Positions 1 to 11,083 of a stretch of 64,000 nucleotides of DNA are shown here, piece after piece. The notes beneath the pieces were generated by a model. It searched no databases. It had not been told where the DNA came from and saw nothing but the letters and a program-made list of their open reading frames with translations. This stretch comes from Fulvia fulva (lineage: Eukaryota > Ascomycota > Dothideomycetes > Mycosphaerellales > Mycosphaerellaceae), in the NCBI RefSeq assembly GCF_020509005.1, contig NC_063012.1:8246001-8310000 (forward strand), in the 5' to 3' direction. The position numbers and the translations under genes were made by a program. Position 1 is the first letter of the stretch. Each line of letters opens with the position of its first letter.

Positions 1-618
1 GTGCCTTGCTATACGCCTCGACTGACACTGCCGTAGATGCCAAGTTTTTGCTGGTCGTGCTCCACGACACACCGCCGGCCTGAAGCGATGCCTACAAGAT
101 GAAGACTCGCGCAAGAACGATCTTGTTGTGTCTACGGCATCATAAATCGCAAAGTTCTGGGCCACATACGCAACACAATTCTTCCACGACACGGGGAATG
201 GGCAACGTCTTGGCAGCGAGCTGGGCGATCGAAGAGAGCGATGCATTGATTCATTAAACACATCAGACAAGCTTTGCCGCGGAACCCGTTGGAAGCAGCA
301 GCAGCCGGTCGAATGGTCGATATCCAAGCACTCATCCAGGCTATCTAGTCACCACTCTGCTCTGCTACATCGCCTGGCGATTACCAGATACACGGTGTCC
401 AAGGCCGAAGAAGGACTGGACAGGCACATTTGATCCAGACTGCGCTAGGCGCGTACACACTAGTGCGAATGTGCGAGCCTCCTCAATTCGGCCGGCAATG
501 TGAGGGACGACTAGATGTAAGACCTGATTACTCACCAGCCATCTCGGTTGCCAGTGTAAACTTCGGCCCGTTCAAGTCGCAACGACCAGGCGTGCCTGTT
601 GTTGTGATTACTAGAAGG
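1..618. other. Intergenic region, left edge
   Basis: I see no convincing gene here. The short open frames lack family signatures and splice support. The right part is presumably the promoter of the small secreted protein that begins at 690. Confidence 0.5.
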
Positions 619-626
619 TATAAATA
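619..626 (+). promoter_or_regulatory. TATA box of the small secreted protein gene
   Basis: The sequence TATAAATA lies about 70 nt upstream of the ATG at 690 and is followed by a pyrimidine-rich stretch (ctctacctctctgacc). This is a canonical TATA position. It suggests a strongly inducible promoter, which is common for fungal secreted-protein genes. Confidence 0.55.
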
Positions 627-689
627 GACCTCAAGGGCCCTCTACCTCTCTGACCAGTATTCCTCACATCGTGTCCTCGACCTGGCAAG

Positions 690-1223
690 ATGCAACTCCG
701 CCACATCCTGTTTCTCCTGAGCGCAGCCATCAGTGTCAATGCATCTGCATACTACAGTAAGACCGCTTCAAATCGGGGAATGTGATGTAGTGACTAACCT
801 CCATTGCCCAAGACGACTGCAAATGCCACGACAAGGCCAATGGGCTTCAAGATGATGCAGCGACTGAGTTTGCTTGCGGCCTAACCACGGGCGCCACCTA
901 CTCCGTTGATCCTCACCAGTAAGCTCAAGTACAGAAGCCTTGATGAGATCATGAGACACCTGGGACACGTCCAGGACGCTCATGGCTTCTGCCCCCTTCG
1001 TATGAGACAATTATGCTAACATGCCTTACCTTTAGTCAATGCCATCTTTCTGGCGATGGAATAAGTAAGTGACTTTGATGATAGTGCTGCCGATTCATCC
1101 GACTGATGATCGCGTACAGAGAATAGCGCATGGGAAGATTCGTGCAACGAGTATGCCAAGAACCAGAATAACGGGAAAGTGTATTTCCAATGGTGCTGGA
1201 ACAAACCGGGCAACATTTCATGA
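690..1223 (+). CDS. Small cysteine-rich secreted protein (effector-like)
   Basis: Predicted exons are 690-756, 813-918, 1036-1064 and 1120-1223, giving 101 residues. Every junction uses GT-AG and keeps the frame. The N-terminus is a clear signal peptide (MQLRHILFLLSAAISVNASA, cleavage likely around residue 20). The mature part of about 80 residues has six cysteines, in the contexts DCKC, FAC, HQC, DSC and QWCW, an even number that could form three disulfides. It ends with a stop directly after KPGNIS. No enzyme motif is visible. Small size, secretion and paired cysteines fit the broad class of fungal small secreted proteins, many of which act at the host or microbe interface, but the sequence alone does not show a target. 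The gene is easy to miss because its four exons are each short. A TATA box stands about 70 nt upstream. Confidence 0.72.
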
Positions 1224-1855
1224 GTGGTTGATATGGGGAGAGTTTTGGCGGAGGTTGTCACCTTTACATCCTGATAGTTGGGCCACTGCATTTGTCTCAT
1301 GCGTGTCTCGGCTGCCAGGCATAACTGTTTGCTGTGGGCAACGTGCTCACTCACAAGTCAAGTGTACAAGAAGAGAAGGGATGTATTGCTAGAAGGCCGC
1401 TCAGTGAAGCGCAACGTGGAGTCCAGATCACGTTGTCAACCGATCACTCGTTCTCCAACAAAGGACGAGTGCGCCGCACAGACGAGACGGCCGTTCATGA
1501 AGCGACAATGGGAAGCGTAGAGCTCTTTGTCCTTTGTCGCAGCACGTTTGCCCGGATTCACTCGCACGCTCGGACCATTCTTATTGTGCAGGAAATGCTC
1601 ACTATTCTCCGCGCACATCTGTGTGTATTCACTCGAAACATCAACTTCACACGCCGTGTTATTTTCTTGCGCGTTGAGGCCACTGACTGCCTGCTTCCTC
1701 TTTACACTTTTTCCGAAGGCCTCCAGCAAACGCGCGCACACCACCGCCTCGGAACACTTCGACCACCTCCAAGCCGATTCTACATCAAGAGACGAAGCAT
1801 ACCGCCGCGCACGAACACACCACAGACCATCTTCAACTCCTCATACCACTACGCA
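1224..1855. other. Intergenic / 5' region of the hypothetical gene
   Basis: This stretch lies between the secreted protein and the gene at 1856. The reading frame of the downstream gene stays open back to about 1334, but the upstream part lacks coding character and is rich in C/T and CA runs just before 1856, as expected of a 5' UTR. No other gene is supported. Confidence 0.5.
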
Positions 1856-3664
1856 ATGGCGCTCCTCGGCAGACTCCTCGGGATCTGTCTCCTTCCTCTC
1901 ATCCTCTGCATCGCCCTCGAGCAGACTCTACACCTCGCCGAGATTCTCATCATTGCGTGCCGCTACATCGCTAGCATGCACATGATACGCTCGCTCCTCT
2001 CCGCTTGCTTCGACTATCTTCACGACTCACGGGAGTGCGATATCGTCGGCTCCTTCCCAGGCTCGCCACTCATACTGTCGGTACTGCTGGAGCGAGAAAT
2101 TCCTAACGACGAGCACGAACTCGACGACTACCGCAACGGCCTGAAGAAGGCCTTCTACGAAGAGCAATGCAATGCTGGGCGCATCAGCTTCGCCCAAAAG
2201 CTCACTTTCCTGAACGACCCAAACGCGTTGTGGGTTAGGAGAGAGGAGGACACCGAATTCGCGCAGAAGCACCAGGCTGCGATGGCGCAATACCAAGCAG
2301 CTCCGCGCATCGAGACCACGAGACAGTGGACGAGGCGCATGCGAGAAGAACGCGAGGTGGCACATGATGGCATTCAGCGGCCACAGAGCACGGAAAGCGC
2401 ATCACACGTCAGCCCTCCACGCCCATCGAGATCACTGCAGCCGTATCAAGGCTCTGCACACGCGCACGCTCTCGCACTCGTCAGCGATTTGCCCCCGCAA
2501 GTACCGCCAAAGTTCAAAGCGCTTCGAGGTCTTGCGCCGCGCGATTCGAAGGGCAACATAGTGTGGGGAACAGACCCAGTCTACGAGGCATATCTAATGC
2601 AAGAAGCTCGTGCAAAGCTTGCGCCGCCAGGGGCTGTCTACAGACGCTGGGACAGCTTTACACTGACAGCGAGCGAGAAGGTCCGCTTGAAGAAGGTCAA
2701 CCTCGCGGACAAGCTCAACCTGTATTCGTACAGCATTCGACACTGGAAGGAGGATGTCTTCCAGATCCACCCGCCAGACAACCGTTCAATGTTTCTTGAC
2801 ATTCAAGACGGAACGTACCACGAGATGGGCGAGTGGGACTATTCTAACAAAATCCCACTCTGGAGAATCATCTCGGCGATCAAAGCTCAGACCGGAGGAA
2901 CAGGTCAACCTAACACTGGTTCCGACACTGGGAACACGAAAACCTTTGGCCCTGGTTTCAACAACAGCGGTGCAAGCACCGACAACCCTACGAACACCGG
3001 AGCTGTCTGGGGCACTGTAACACAGCCACCACCTTCGGTAAACACGAACAACACCAACAACGGTGGAGGCATGTTTGGCGCAGCACCAGCTCCAGGCCAG
3101 CCAGGCTCCCTTTTCGGCAGACCTACTGGTGCAAGCGACACTGGTAACAACGGCGGCGCGCCACCGTTCCAAGGTCTTCCTACGCAGCCCAGCAACAATA
3201 TCCCCGAACCTTCACAGAACAATCAGACTAGTCAAGGCACTGAAGCGCCACCCCAGTCGAACAATCCGCTCATGGCAATGTTCCAGCCCCAATACCAGGA
3301 AGCTCGGATACAGGAGTGGCTCGAGGACATGAAAGGTTTACTAGACAAGTTCACGTACGGCGCAGTCAAAAAAGACACCAACAACCCAGACGATGCTTGG
3401 TCCGCTGCCTGTGTCACTGCCGAGCTCTATCTACGCTGGATAGCCGAGTTTGTGGGCGACGCGAATGGCAACTGGAACAAGAACCTCCTCCCTGTCCCAA
3501 GGGCGAAGAAGATGGGTATCAAAGCCCCATGGTGGATGAAGTTAGGCAGAGAGTTAAAGAAGGTACACGAGAACTCGCAGACTACGGCGGATTCACCACT
3601 CGAGAAACTCTGGGTGCAGTTTGAAAAAGTGCATAACATGTGCAGGGAGGGAATCACATCTTAG
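1856..3664 (+). CDS. Hypothetical protein with N-terminal membrane anchor and N/G/P-rich middle
   Basis: A single uninterrupted frame encodes 602 residues. I chose the ATG at 1856 because it follows a pyrimidine/CA-rich leader and opens directly into a hydrophobic segment of about 30 residues (MALLGRLLGICLLPLILC...), a signal anchor or uncleaved signal peptide. A charged helical region follows (about 80-170), then a conserved-looking globular stretch (about 210-340). Residues of about 345-480 are low complexity, rich in N, G, T and P, with scattered FG dipeptides (TFGPGF, MFGAA, LFGRP). The C-terminal part of about 120 residues is again folded-looking, with several tryptophans. I do not recognise the family. 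The FG dipeptides recall nucleoporins, but their spacing is too sparse to claim that. No intron is needed. Confidence 0.6.
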   Translation: MALLGRLLGICLLPLILCIALEQTLHLAEILIIACRYIASMHMIRSLLSACFDYLHDSRECDIVGSFPGSPLILSVLLEREIPNDEHELDDYRNGLKKAFYEEQCNAGRISFAQKLTFLNDPNALWVRREEDTEFAQKHQAAMAQYQAAPRIETTRQWTRRMREEREVAHDGIQRPQSTESASHVSPPRPSRSLQPYQGSAHAHALALVSDLPPQVPPKFKALRGLAPRDSKGNIVWGTDPVYEAYLMQEARAKLAPPGAVYRRWDSFTLTASEKVRLKKVNLADKLNLYSYSIRHWKEDVFQIHPPDNRSMFLDIQDGTYHEMGEWDYSNKIPLWRIISAIKAQTGGTGQPNTGSDTGNTKTFGPGFNNSGASTDNPTNTGAVWGTVTQPPPSVNTNNTNNGGGMFGAAPAPGQPGSLFGRPTGASDTGNNGGAPPFQGLPTQPSNNIPEPSQNNQTSQGTEAPPQSNNPLMAMFQPQYQEARIQEWLEDMKGLLDKFTYGAVKKDTNNPDDAWSAACVTAELYLRWIAEFVGDANGNWNKNLLPVPRAKKMGIKAPWWMKLGRELKKVHENSQTTADSPLEKLWVQFEKVHNMCREGITS

Positions 3665-4200
3665 AGCGAACGTGTGACGGCTGAGTGTGAAGCGAAGAAG
3701 GGTAGAGGTGGTCAGGACTTAAACCTAGGCAGTGATTGCGTTGTATGATACGAGATGGTCAGGAAGTCGAACATGGAGCACACCCGCAGGAAAGATCAGC
3801 TCGAGTACAGCAAAGGCGATGCAAAAAGGGGCGGTTTCACATGAGGACAAGGGCCTTGCCAGAGTGGCCGCCAGCAATAGCGATGGCAACAGCTTAGATG
3901 AGAGTATGCCTTACAGCAGGATGCATGTGGCCCATAAAGTGCTTTAAGCATATCGATGGCTTTTTTGACACAAGCATGGATAGAGATGAACTGATAGTGG
4001 AGAATTAGATGCAAGTTACAGGTCTCGGTTCATATACCGCGTTCCAAAAGAGAAGACCTGACTGCGATGTTCCTTTGATGACAAGACAAACAAGCTGCTT
4101 TCGTGATCCTGCTGTACTACCTGGCTACCACACCCGCCGCTCGGCATCTCCGAATGCCCAACACTGATGATGCCTATCTCAAGCCTAGTGAATCGCAGGT
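3665..4200. other. Convergent intergenic region
   Basis: This is the 3' flank shared by the hypothetical gene (plus strand) and BBP (minus strand). It holds only their presumed 3' UTRs. I see no RNA gene or repeat. Confidence 0.5.
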
Positions 4201-6004
4201 TCATGCGGGAGGGGGAGGTGGAGGAATGTCGCTGGGTGGTGGAGGAGGAACGTCAGCTGGTGGAGGTGGTGGAGGCGCATCGTTGCCATAGCCTGGAGCA
4301 CCGTAGCCATAGCCCTGTGCTGCCGGGTGCTGCTGTTGCCATGGCGCTGCTCCTCCTGGGGCACCACCGCCTCCGCCTCTAGCCCATGGTGGAGGACCTC
4401 CTGCAGGCGGACCAGCGTTGTAGCCTCCGCCGTTGCCTTGCTCACGATTCTGCCAAGGTGCAGCACCGCCAGTGGGGCGTTGTTGTTGCCATGGTGCTGG
4501 CGCCCCTGTAGGCCCCTTTTGCCAAGGAGCGGCAGGACGTGCGCCACCATTTGCGTCGGGTGCCACGCCTTCCTCCCAGCCAATCTGGCGGTTCGGGTTC
4601 GATGTCTCACCAGCACCGATCTCATTCATCAGCTTCTCGTAGTCGTTGTCCAGTGCATTCTCTGGCCCGCGACGTGGTGGCCCACGCCAGTCTGCACCCG
4701 GACGGCGGTCTGGACAGTCGCGAGCCATGTGACCAGCATTACCACAGACACGGCAGATGATGTTGGCGGTAAAGTTGCGCTGCTGTGGGCAGTCATACTT
4801 CCTGTGACCAATCTCACCACAGTTCTGGCAGGCTTGATTCTCATCGTCACGAAGGGTACCGTTCAAGGCGGCAAGTTCACGAAGCTGGTTGCGCTTCAGC
4901 TCGTTCTGGCCTTCAGGAATGGAGGCAGCCTGTGATGTGTTAGTGTGATTCGTAGCAGAGGACTGGATATATGCTCTTACCGTCTCAATGACATTGTGGA
5001 TGAGCTCCTTGGCTTTGTTGACCTTCTCTTCTGTATCTGCCATGATCAAACAGTGAAGATCTTCATCCTGGTTACTGGCGTGAGCAGCGTCAGACTTTCC
5101 TTTGCCCTCCTTCACAGAGCCTTTGCCTCGGATGGCGATCTTGGCGCCAGAGTTCTTCTCCATGGTCTTGAGAGTGTTACCGCGAGGGCCGATGAGGAGA
5201 CCGACTGTTAGTAGAAAAAAGCTAAGTGTTAGTCATGGTTCGTGTGCAGAGCGAGTGAGTTAGCAGGAAAGTGTTAGTCCGGCTTTTGATCGCCGTTAAC
5301 ATAGATTGCAGAGTCGAAGCTCGCATGAAAGCAAAAGAGTGAAGGGTTAGTGGGTTAGAGTGCATACTGAAGTTAATCTCCGGGTAGTCATTGACCGGCA
5401 CGTAGACCTTCTCCTGGGTCTTTGTGGGACGGCGGTAGTCGGACGGCGGATGGTAGCTGGGGATGATTTTCATCGCCTTCTCGATAAGCTTATGACGCTC
5501 ATCTTCCAGCTTCTTGCGGTAGCGGTACTCGCGCGTGTTGACACGACGACCGAAGTTGTCATACTGCGGTGCCGGGGAGGGAGAACTGAAAGGGGTGTCA
5601 GTAATGGGTAATTGGCACCGCACAAGGGGACAGTGTACACACCGATCACCGTCTGCTGGCACAACATCGTTGATGCGCAGCTTCTGGCTGATCTCCTCGA
5701 TACGCAAATGGGTCACATAAGCATCGAGTTGCTCCGCCGTCATGGGCGCAGTGATGGCGGTCGGCAGGTTCATCAGGCCAGCCGCCTTGTTGTCGGCCGC
5801 GTCACCCCAGCGGTTGCGCTTGCGCCTCTTTTTGGTGCCGTCCGGGTTGAGTTCTGGTGCCTTGCGCTCAGGACTGCGGCCACGCTTTACGGGTACGGGT
5901 TCTGGCGCGTCCATTCCAGGAGCATCTTCTTCGTCGCCGAATCGTCGTTTGCCCAGCGGGATGGTGTTAGCGCCGGTCTGGCCGAGGTTCTGTCTCCACG
6001 ACAT
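4201..6004 (-). CDS. BBP: Branchpoint-bridging protein (splicing factor 1)
   Basis: BBP binds the intron branch site (UACUAAC) in the earliest spliceosome complex and bridges to U2AF and the U1 side. Exons in transcript order are 6004-5643, 5585-5368, 5204-4981 and 4929-4201, giving 510 residues. The start at 6004 yields the typical MSWRQN...IPLGKRRF N-terminus; an upstream in-frame ATG at 6160 adds only low-complexity sequence. The first junction rebuilds the conserved GDR-SPSPAPQYD segment, and the second rebuilds the KH core (INFIGLLIGPRGNT, residues about 191-204). Two CCHC zinc knuckles follow (C302-C305-H310-C315 and C327-C330-H335-C340), then a proline/glycine-rich tail. The second intron (5205-5367) is unusually rich in CTAAC motifs; see findings. 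Confidence 0.95.
5205..5367 (-). promoter_or_regulatory. BBP intron 2 with six CTAAC motifs
   Basis: This intron of 163 nt is about three times longer than its neighbours (57 and 51 nt). On the transcript strand it contains CTAAC six times, seen as GTTAG on the plus strand at 5207, 5228, 5259, 5273, 5346 and 5354. One copy, within TACTAAC, sits almost on the acceptor. Because the encoded protein binds this very motif, a regulatory role is possible. Retention would add about 48 codons and then stop inside the KH domain. Confidence 0.5.
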
Positions 6005-7793
6005 GATGGGCGGTAATTGTCGGGGAGATGGTCGAATGTTGTTGTCGAGGGAAGGGGCAGGAAGGGAAGACGAAGTTTGAGGTGGAGAAGGAGAAAGCGC
6101 GGCTGAGGGCGGGAAGAGCCGCGCTGCCTGTGCCTGTGCTTGCTGCGCCACGTGGAACATCGACCTCAGTCACACGCGGATCAGTATCAGTGTAATGATC
6201 AGTGTAATGCAACACACAATCCACCTCATAGATATATGCCTACATATGAGTCATGACTACATATACGAGCGAAGTGCGAGCGAAGTACGAGCGACATAGT
6301 CACCGTCGGTCATCTCGTGTCGACCCTGTGGCCGTCGACGTTGTCACCGATGGTCACCGCAGCTTCTCAGACGACGAGCAGCAGTCATGCCTTTGCTTCG
6401 ACCTTTCACCGTCGGGCTTGGGTGCGGCCGCGCTGGTATGCGTATGAGGCGCACGTAATCCACAGCTTCTGCCTGGGTCTTTGCGAGCAGTCGCGCTGTC
6501 GAGTCCCCGTGCTTTGTCGAGACTGCTTGGCCCGAACATAACGTGGAATGTATCGTTCGATGCTCGGGAACATCCCACGCCCACTCTCGGTCCTACAATT
6601 CTTGTTTTGATTGTGCCCTAGATCACAAAAGAGCTTCAGTAGTATCTTACTGGTAGACTTAACGCGCATATGACGTTTGCCACGAGGGTTTGCAACTGCT
6701 ACATCGAGGCAAAGCTGCCAATACAGATTCCCGGATCGAGGGACCTGCAATCTCGTATAGCGTCGTCCACCCGCAATCGCGATGTTCTCCGGGCTCAGAC
6801 GCACGCCCGAGGTGAGTCCGTTGTCCAGTCACAGTGAACAAGGAATTCTCGCTCCTTGCATTCGGTCCAATTCCCTCCGAAGGCACAGCTGTGCAGCAAG
6901 ATTCACACACCTTCAAAATACTTCTCGTGCCACCTGAGCCACTGCCAAGTCTTCACCGGAAGCGCAAGAGGAAGGTGTGGCATTACAAAGATTCACTGAC
7001 AAGGGTGTTGGACAGGAGACTAGTGCACGTCTTGCGATCAATTCCGCAAGATGTGCATCATTTGGTGTATGGTGCGTTGTGCGGCAGGTTGGACAGCCCG
7101 CCTCACGGGATTTGAGGGATGGCTTCGACGGAGAGCGGTCAACTGACCATGGATCTCTGATTGTTGTGTCCCAAGTGAGGCGCACCATGTGTTTGCGATG
7201 GAGCCATCCGTGTGCTTTTGATTCGTGCTCTGCTGCGACTCGGCACCTATGTCTATTTGCTATTCAGTATAGAACCCCTTCCTGTGTTCGTTTGCGTACC
7301 GATGGGAGACGGCCTTCCTCGCTTGCACAACTGATCCACCTGTCCATTAGCAGGTCATTCCCCGTTCCAATCGGTGTGTGATATCATCTGTTCATCCCGG
7401 CCCTATGCGTCTCCAAATCTCACCGACCGGCAGGTTCCCAGGCCATGCTTCAACGCTCTCCTTGTCCCCAATGCCTTCCGGGTACGATGGTCGTAGAGCC
7501 ATTGCAGACTCTAAGGCTCCATTCCAACCTTGGGAACCAGATTCCTTTTTTATCCGGCCCCTGCCCCAGATCGCATTCGCTATCTTGGTGCGATCGTGTG
7601 ATTTTCCCAATAAGAGGGATTTGTTGCTCCTTCTCACGGCGCAGTGCCTCGTCTAAATGGGAGGATGATTGGTTTCTTCAGCGCCATGAGCGAATTCGCC
7701 CTTGTGCATCAAACGCGATCATGAATGCTTGACCGCAAATGCTTTGAGTGAAGGGTATCAGGGCTGCCGTGACTGCTGTGCCAATCTATTGTT
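6005..7793. other. Intergenic region, BBP promoter side
   Basis: About 1.8 kb separates the BBP start from the stop of the next minus-strand gene. The part near 6005-6250 is C/T-rich leader and promoter. The longest open frames (about 130 codons, at 6406-6804 and 6977-7381) show no family motif, signal peptide or splice structure. I see no supported gene, tRNA or repeat. Confidence 0.5.
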
Positions 7794-9239
7794 CTAGGTG
7801 GGACGTCTCGCGTAGCCACCGTGTGGGTTCAGGTCGTGTCCGCGAGCGTTCGAACCACCCGGTCCATACGCACCTTCGGGATACCAGTCTTGCTGCATCT
7901 GTGTCGCTGGGGGTTGATAAGCAGCCATAGCCGGAATGCTTGAGCTCCTCTGGTCAGGTGGCATCTGATAGGCATACTGGTGACCTGTAGGTGGCAGCGC
8001 TTGAGATGGTAGACCTATAGCTCGCGGACCGCTTTGGTGCGGCTGAACAGCAGCGTGTTGCATGAAAGCGGACGGTTGTTGATGCGTCGAAGGAAACCCT
8101 TGTGGGTATGGATTCTGGCTCGAATAGTCGGGGTACGATATCGATCTGTGAACAGGTTGCTGTACATTGTGCTGTTGCGGCGGCTGCCATTGTTGCTGCA
8201 TCGGCTCGGGAGTGTAGCTGTAGCCTGTGGAGTGGTGGGAGATAGCGGGAGGCTGCTGATCTGAGGAACCAGGAAAGGGCGCAGTATCGACGGCATTGTT
8301 GGACGTCTCGTACCTGGTGAAAGGAGGGGCTATACTGCTCGTAGTGCTGACCGGCGTCAACTGGTTATGGGAGCTCAATTGCTGTTGGTGGCTGTTCCAT
8401 GCCGTCGGCGGCTCCCTTTGCGGTAAATAGCCATAACTTTGTGGTACATAGCCACCTTGCTCACTGTAAGCTCGTGTGCTCATCGAATAGCAGGGCTGTT
8501 GAACCTACCTTGAGATGGTAACGCCGGGATTGGGGAGATGGGAATGCCGTAGCCCCCGGCAGCATCGGAGGGGGCGTGGTGATAGCCACCACCGAACTGA
8601 TGACTCTGCTGATCAAACGATCGAATGCTAGGGTGAGATGGGGACGTCGATGCTGCTGAAGAAGGTGCTGATGGCTCCCCGGTCCTACTCGATGCGTCTG
8701 ACCGGGCATCGAGAGCGTTCTGCTGGTCGACAGGGTAGAAGACGCATTCCTTCTTCAGGCGTATGCAATTTTGACATCTCGGCTCAGAATCATCTTCTGA
8801 AAGCAAGCATCTGATCTTGCGGCGACGGCAATGTGCTGGCTAGTGTCAGCAAGTGTCTCGCGCGGGCGGGTGACATGGCGCGTTCCAGAACGGCTCGTAT
8901 GGCGACATGTCGAGCCAGCATGGGTTGAATGCGGCATCACTCACCACATGCGATTGAAATCCTCTGATAGCCCAGTTTGTTCCGCTTCTTGTCGAGTTCC
9001 GATTCTGACATAATGGGTCCTCGCAGCTGCGGAGTCAAGAAGGACTTTGATGAGAGTTGTTCACCTGCCTTTGCTTTGGATGGCCTGCCTTTCTTCCTCT
9101 CCGATAGTGGGGTTCCCGACGCAGAGGGTGCATTGGCGCGCGCCGATGTGAGGTGCTCTTGGGGAGCTGTGACTGCATAGCTGGAGAGCCTTGTAGTGGT
9201 GGGCGAAGGGTCATGCTGGGACGAATCTGATGAAGACAT
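7794..9239 (-). CDS. Zn(II)2Cys6 transcription factor, Q/P-rich
   Basis: Exons in transcript order are 9239-8945, 8835-8509 and 8455-7794, giving 427 residues. The first codon is the ATG at 9239. The zinc cluster spans the first intron and is complete: C98-x2-C101-x6-C108-x10-C119-x2-C122-x6-C129, with the basic run RRRKIR and the linker CIRLKKECVFYPVD. An N-terminal basic stretch (KKGRPSKAK) could be a nuclear signal. After the cluster come S/P-rich, then Q/Y/P-rich sequence to the end, with no fungal_trans middle-homology domain. The second intron uses an AAG acceptor preceded by a CTTAC branch site; I chose it because the nearer CAG breaks the frame. It is a DNA-binding regulator whose targets cannot be told from sequence, and its neighbours do not form an obvious pathway. 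Confidence 0.82.
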
Positions 9240-11083
9240 CACAAAAACGCCACAACGTTAGACTTGTGGTGTCCGCGCACTGCGCTCGATCCAATTGCAG
9301 ATGGCAACCGATGCGATCAGATGGGTGTACTATTGCAGATGATGTGACTTGTGTGAATGGTCGACTGGGCAAGTCCATGCAAGGACCAAACTCTTTTTTC
9401 GCAGGACTGCGCAATTAGCGGCCAGCTGCCAGTTGGCACTCATCAATACAAAGATGTTGCGGCGCAAAGTGCCCCGACTCAGGCAACGTGAGGATTGTTT
9501 GACCTTCCAAGAGTGGCGTTTTCCAGCAGAGTGGTCCCGCTAAAAAACACGCGCCGGCAGGGAATTGTTGATGTGACGAAAGCTGTAAGATCAACGGTTT
9601 CGCCCAGCCAATGGCATCCGTATGACAGATAATTGGGAATTGAATAGGCTAGTGGGTCGACAGGCACGTTCTCGCGGCCTCGTGTATGCAAAGGACCCCA
9701 CAACCAAGTCTTGACTATCGTAGGCATACCTCCGGGATGCTCACTCGTAGTGAGCTCCTTTGGCGAAGGCGATGCTGTCTCCGCTTCGATACCTTCCCAC
9801 GCCCGTAAACGCCCTCACCACCATCCATAGTCCTTGTTGCGCTATCTCCAGCACAGGTCTGCTGCGGGTGGATTGTGGTATGCTTCGTTACGAGAACATG
9901 GCAGAATGACGCCGAATCGAGATGTCTTGCGTCTGCTGAAACTGACATGATGGCGTCAAAGGGCTAGCTGTAACCAGTCGTACTACAGATACCAGAATCA
10001 GTATCTGCTGGAGAGGCTCTCTGGACGGAAGGTTTTGCTCTAAGTTAGGCGAAGGCAAAGGCAAACAGCGTAGCACGATGACCTCCAAAACGCCATGCAG
10101 CCACGAATTCGCCACACAAATGTATGCCTTCTCATCATCCTGGACAGTACGTCCTGCCCAGCTGTCATGGACGCTATACTGCATCAACATCAGGGGCTGC
10201 ATTTACGCGTGATGCATCGAGAGATGTCCGGAGTTTGCTCCTCTGACATGTGGCACAGCGAGCTATCTGCCCATGGCAGTCCATTGGCTTGCCCTCGACA
10301 GGATTTTGACGCTTGCATTAGACGACAGAGCAGTCCGGCTGGCTCCATCAAAGCAGCAGCATAGCAGCGGGACGGGTCCGATGACCTCGGTGCCGATTAT
10401 CTGATTTGCTTGCCTCGCCTTCAGCATCGCCGGTTGTCGAACATCGTGAAGAAGCCAGATGACCTGTTGGCCACAGCCGTGACTTCTCTCCATCTCCATC
10501 ATCCATGGAAGAAGAGCTTGGCGGCATGGGCTGGTCAATCACCGTTGTGTTACACCGGCGATTCAGTCCAGCGCCACACAGCCACACCGCCAGGTTCAAG
10601 CCCAGTGATGACGCTGCTGAACGGGTCTCCACTCCACACGAGGAATGCAGGCTGTTTCATGGTGCCAAAAGGTGGCGAGACGTGGCGTCGACTGCTGTTC
10701 TCAGTGGAGGTGGGTCCAGTGCTAGAACCTAATGAGATTCGAGATCTCCCGTGGGCCGGGCCAATATTCACAGATTGACGCCAGCCGACACGTCGCCTGG
10801 CTCTGCTGCACAAGCATGCACGTCGGGTGAGGGCGTGGCACCGCAGCGGTGAATTGCCGATGTATCTCGCTATATGCTCACCTTTGCCGCTGGGCACCAG
10901 TGGCAGAGAGTCGGAGGGGGCCTCGATGTAGGCTTGAAGCTCGAGGACGGCTCCCGGCAGTCTGACAGCGAGCCAGGAGACATCCATCGATGCGCCATGG
11001 TTCGACTGGGAAATGCAGTCGACGATCTGCCAGCCGCCAGCTCGAGCCAGCAGCAGATTTGTAAGTAGAAGTCAGGTATGGAC
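9240..11083. other. Gene-poor region, part 1
   Basis: This is sequence upstream of the Zn2Cys6 gene. The numerous short open frames are on both strands, overlap one another and lack motifs. The first few hundred bases are presumably promoter. Nothing else is supported. Confidence 0.45.

Noticed and set aside
1334..1855. In-frame upstream extension of the gene at 1856
   Set aside because: The extension contains no domain, its composition looks like promoter and leader, and a hydrophobic anchor right after the ATG at 1856 argues for that start.
9240..9242. Start of the first Zn2Cys6 gene at 9242
   Set aside because: That codon is GTG; the ATG follows directly at 9239.
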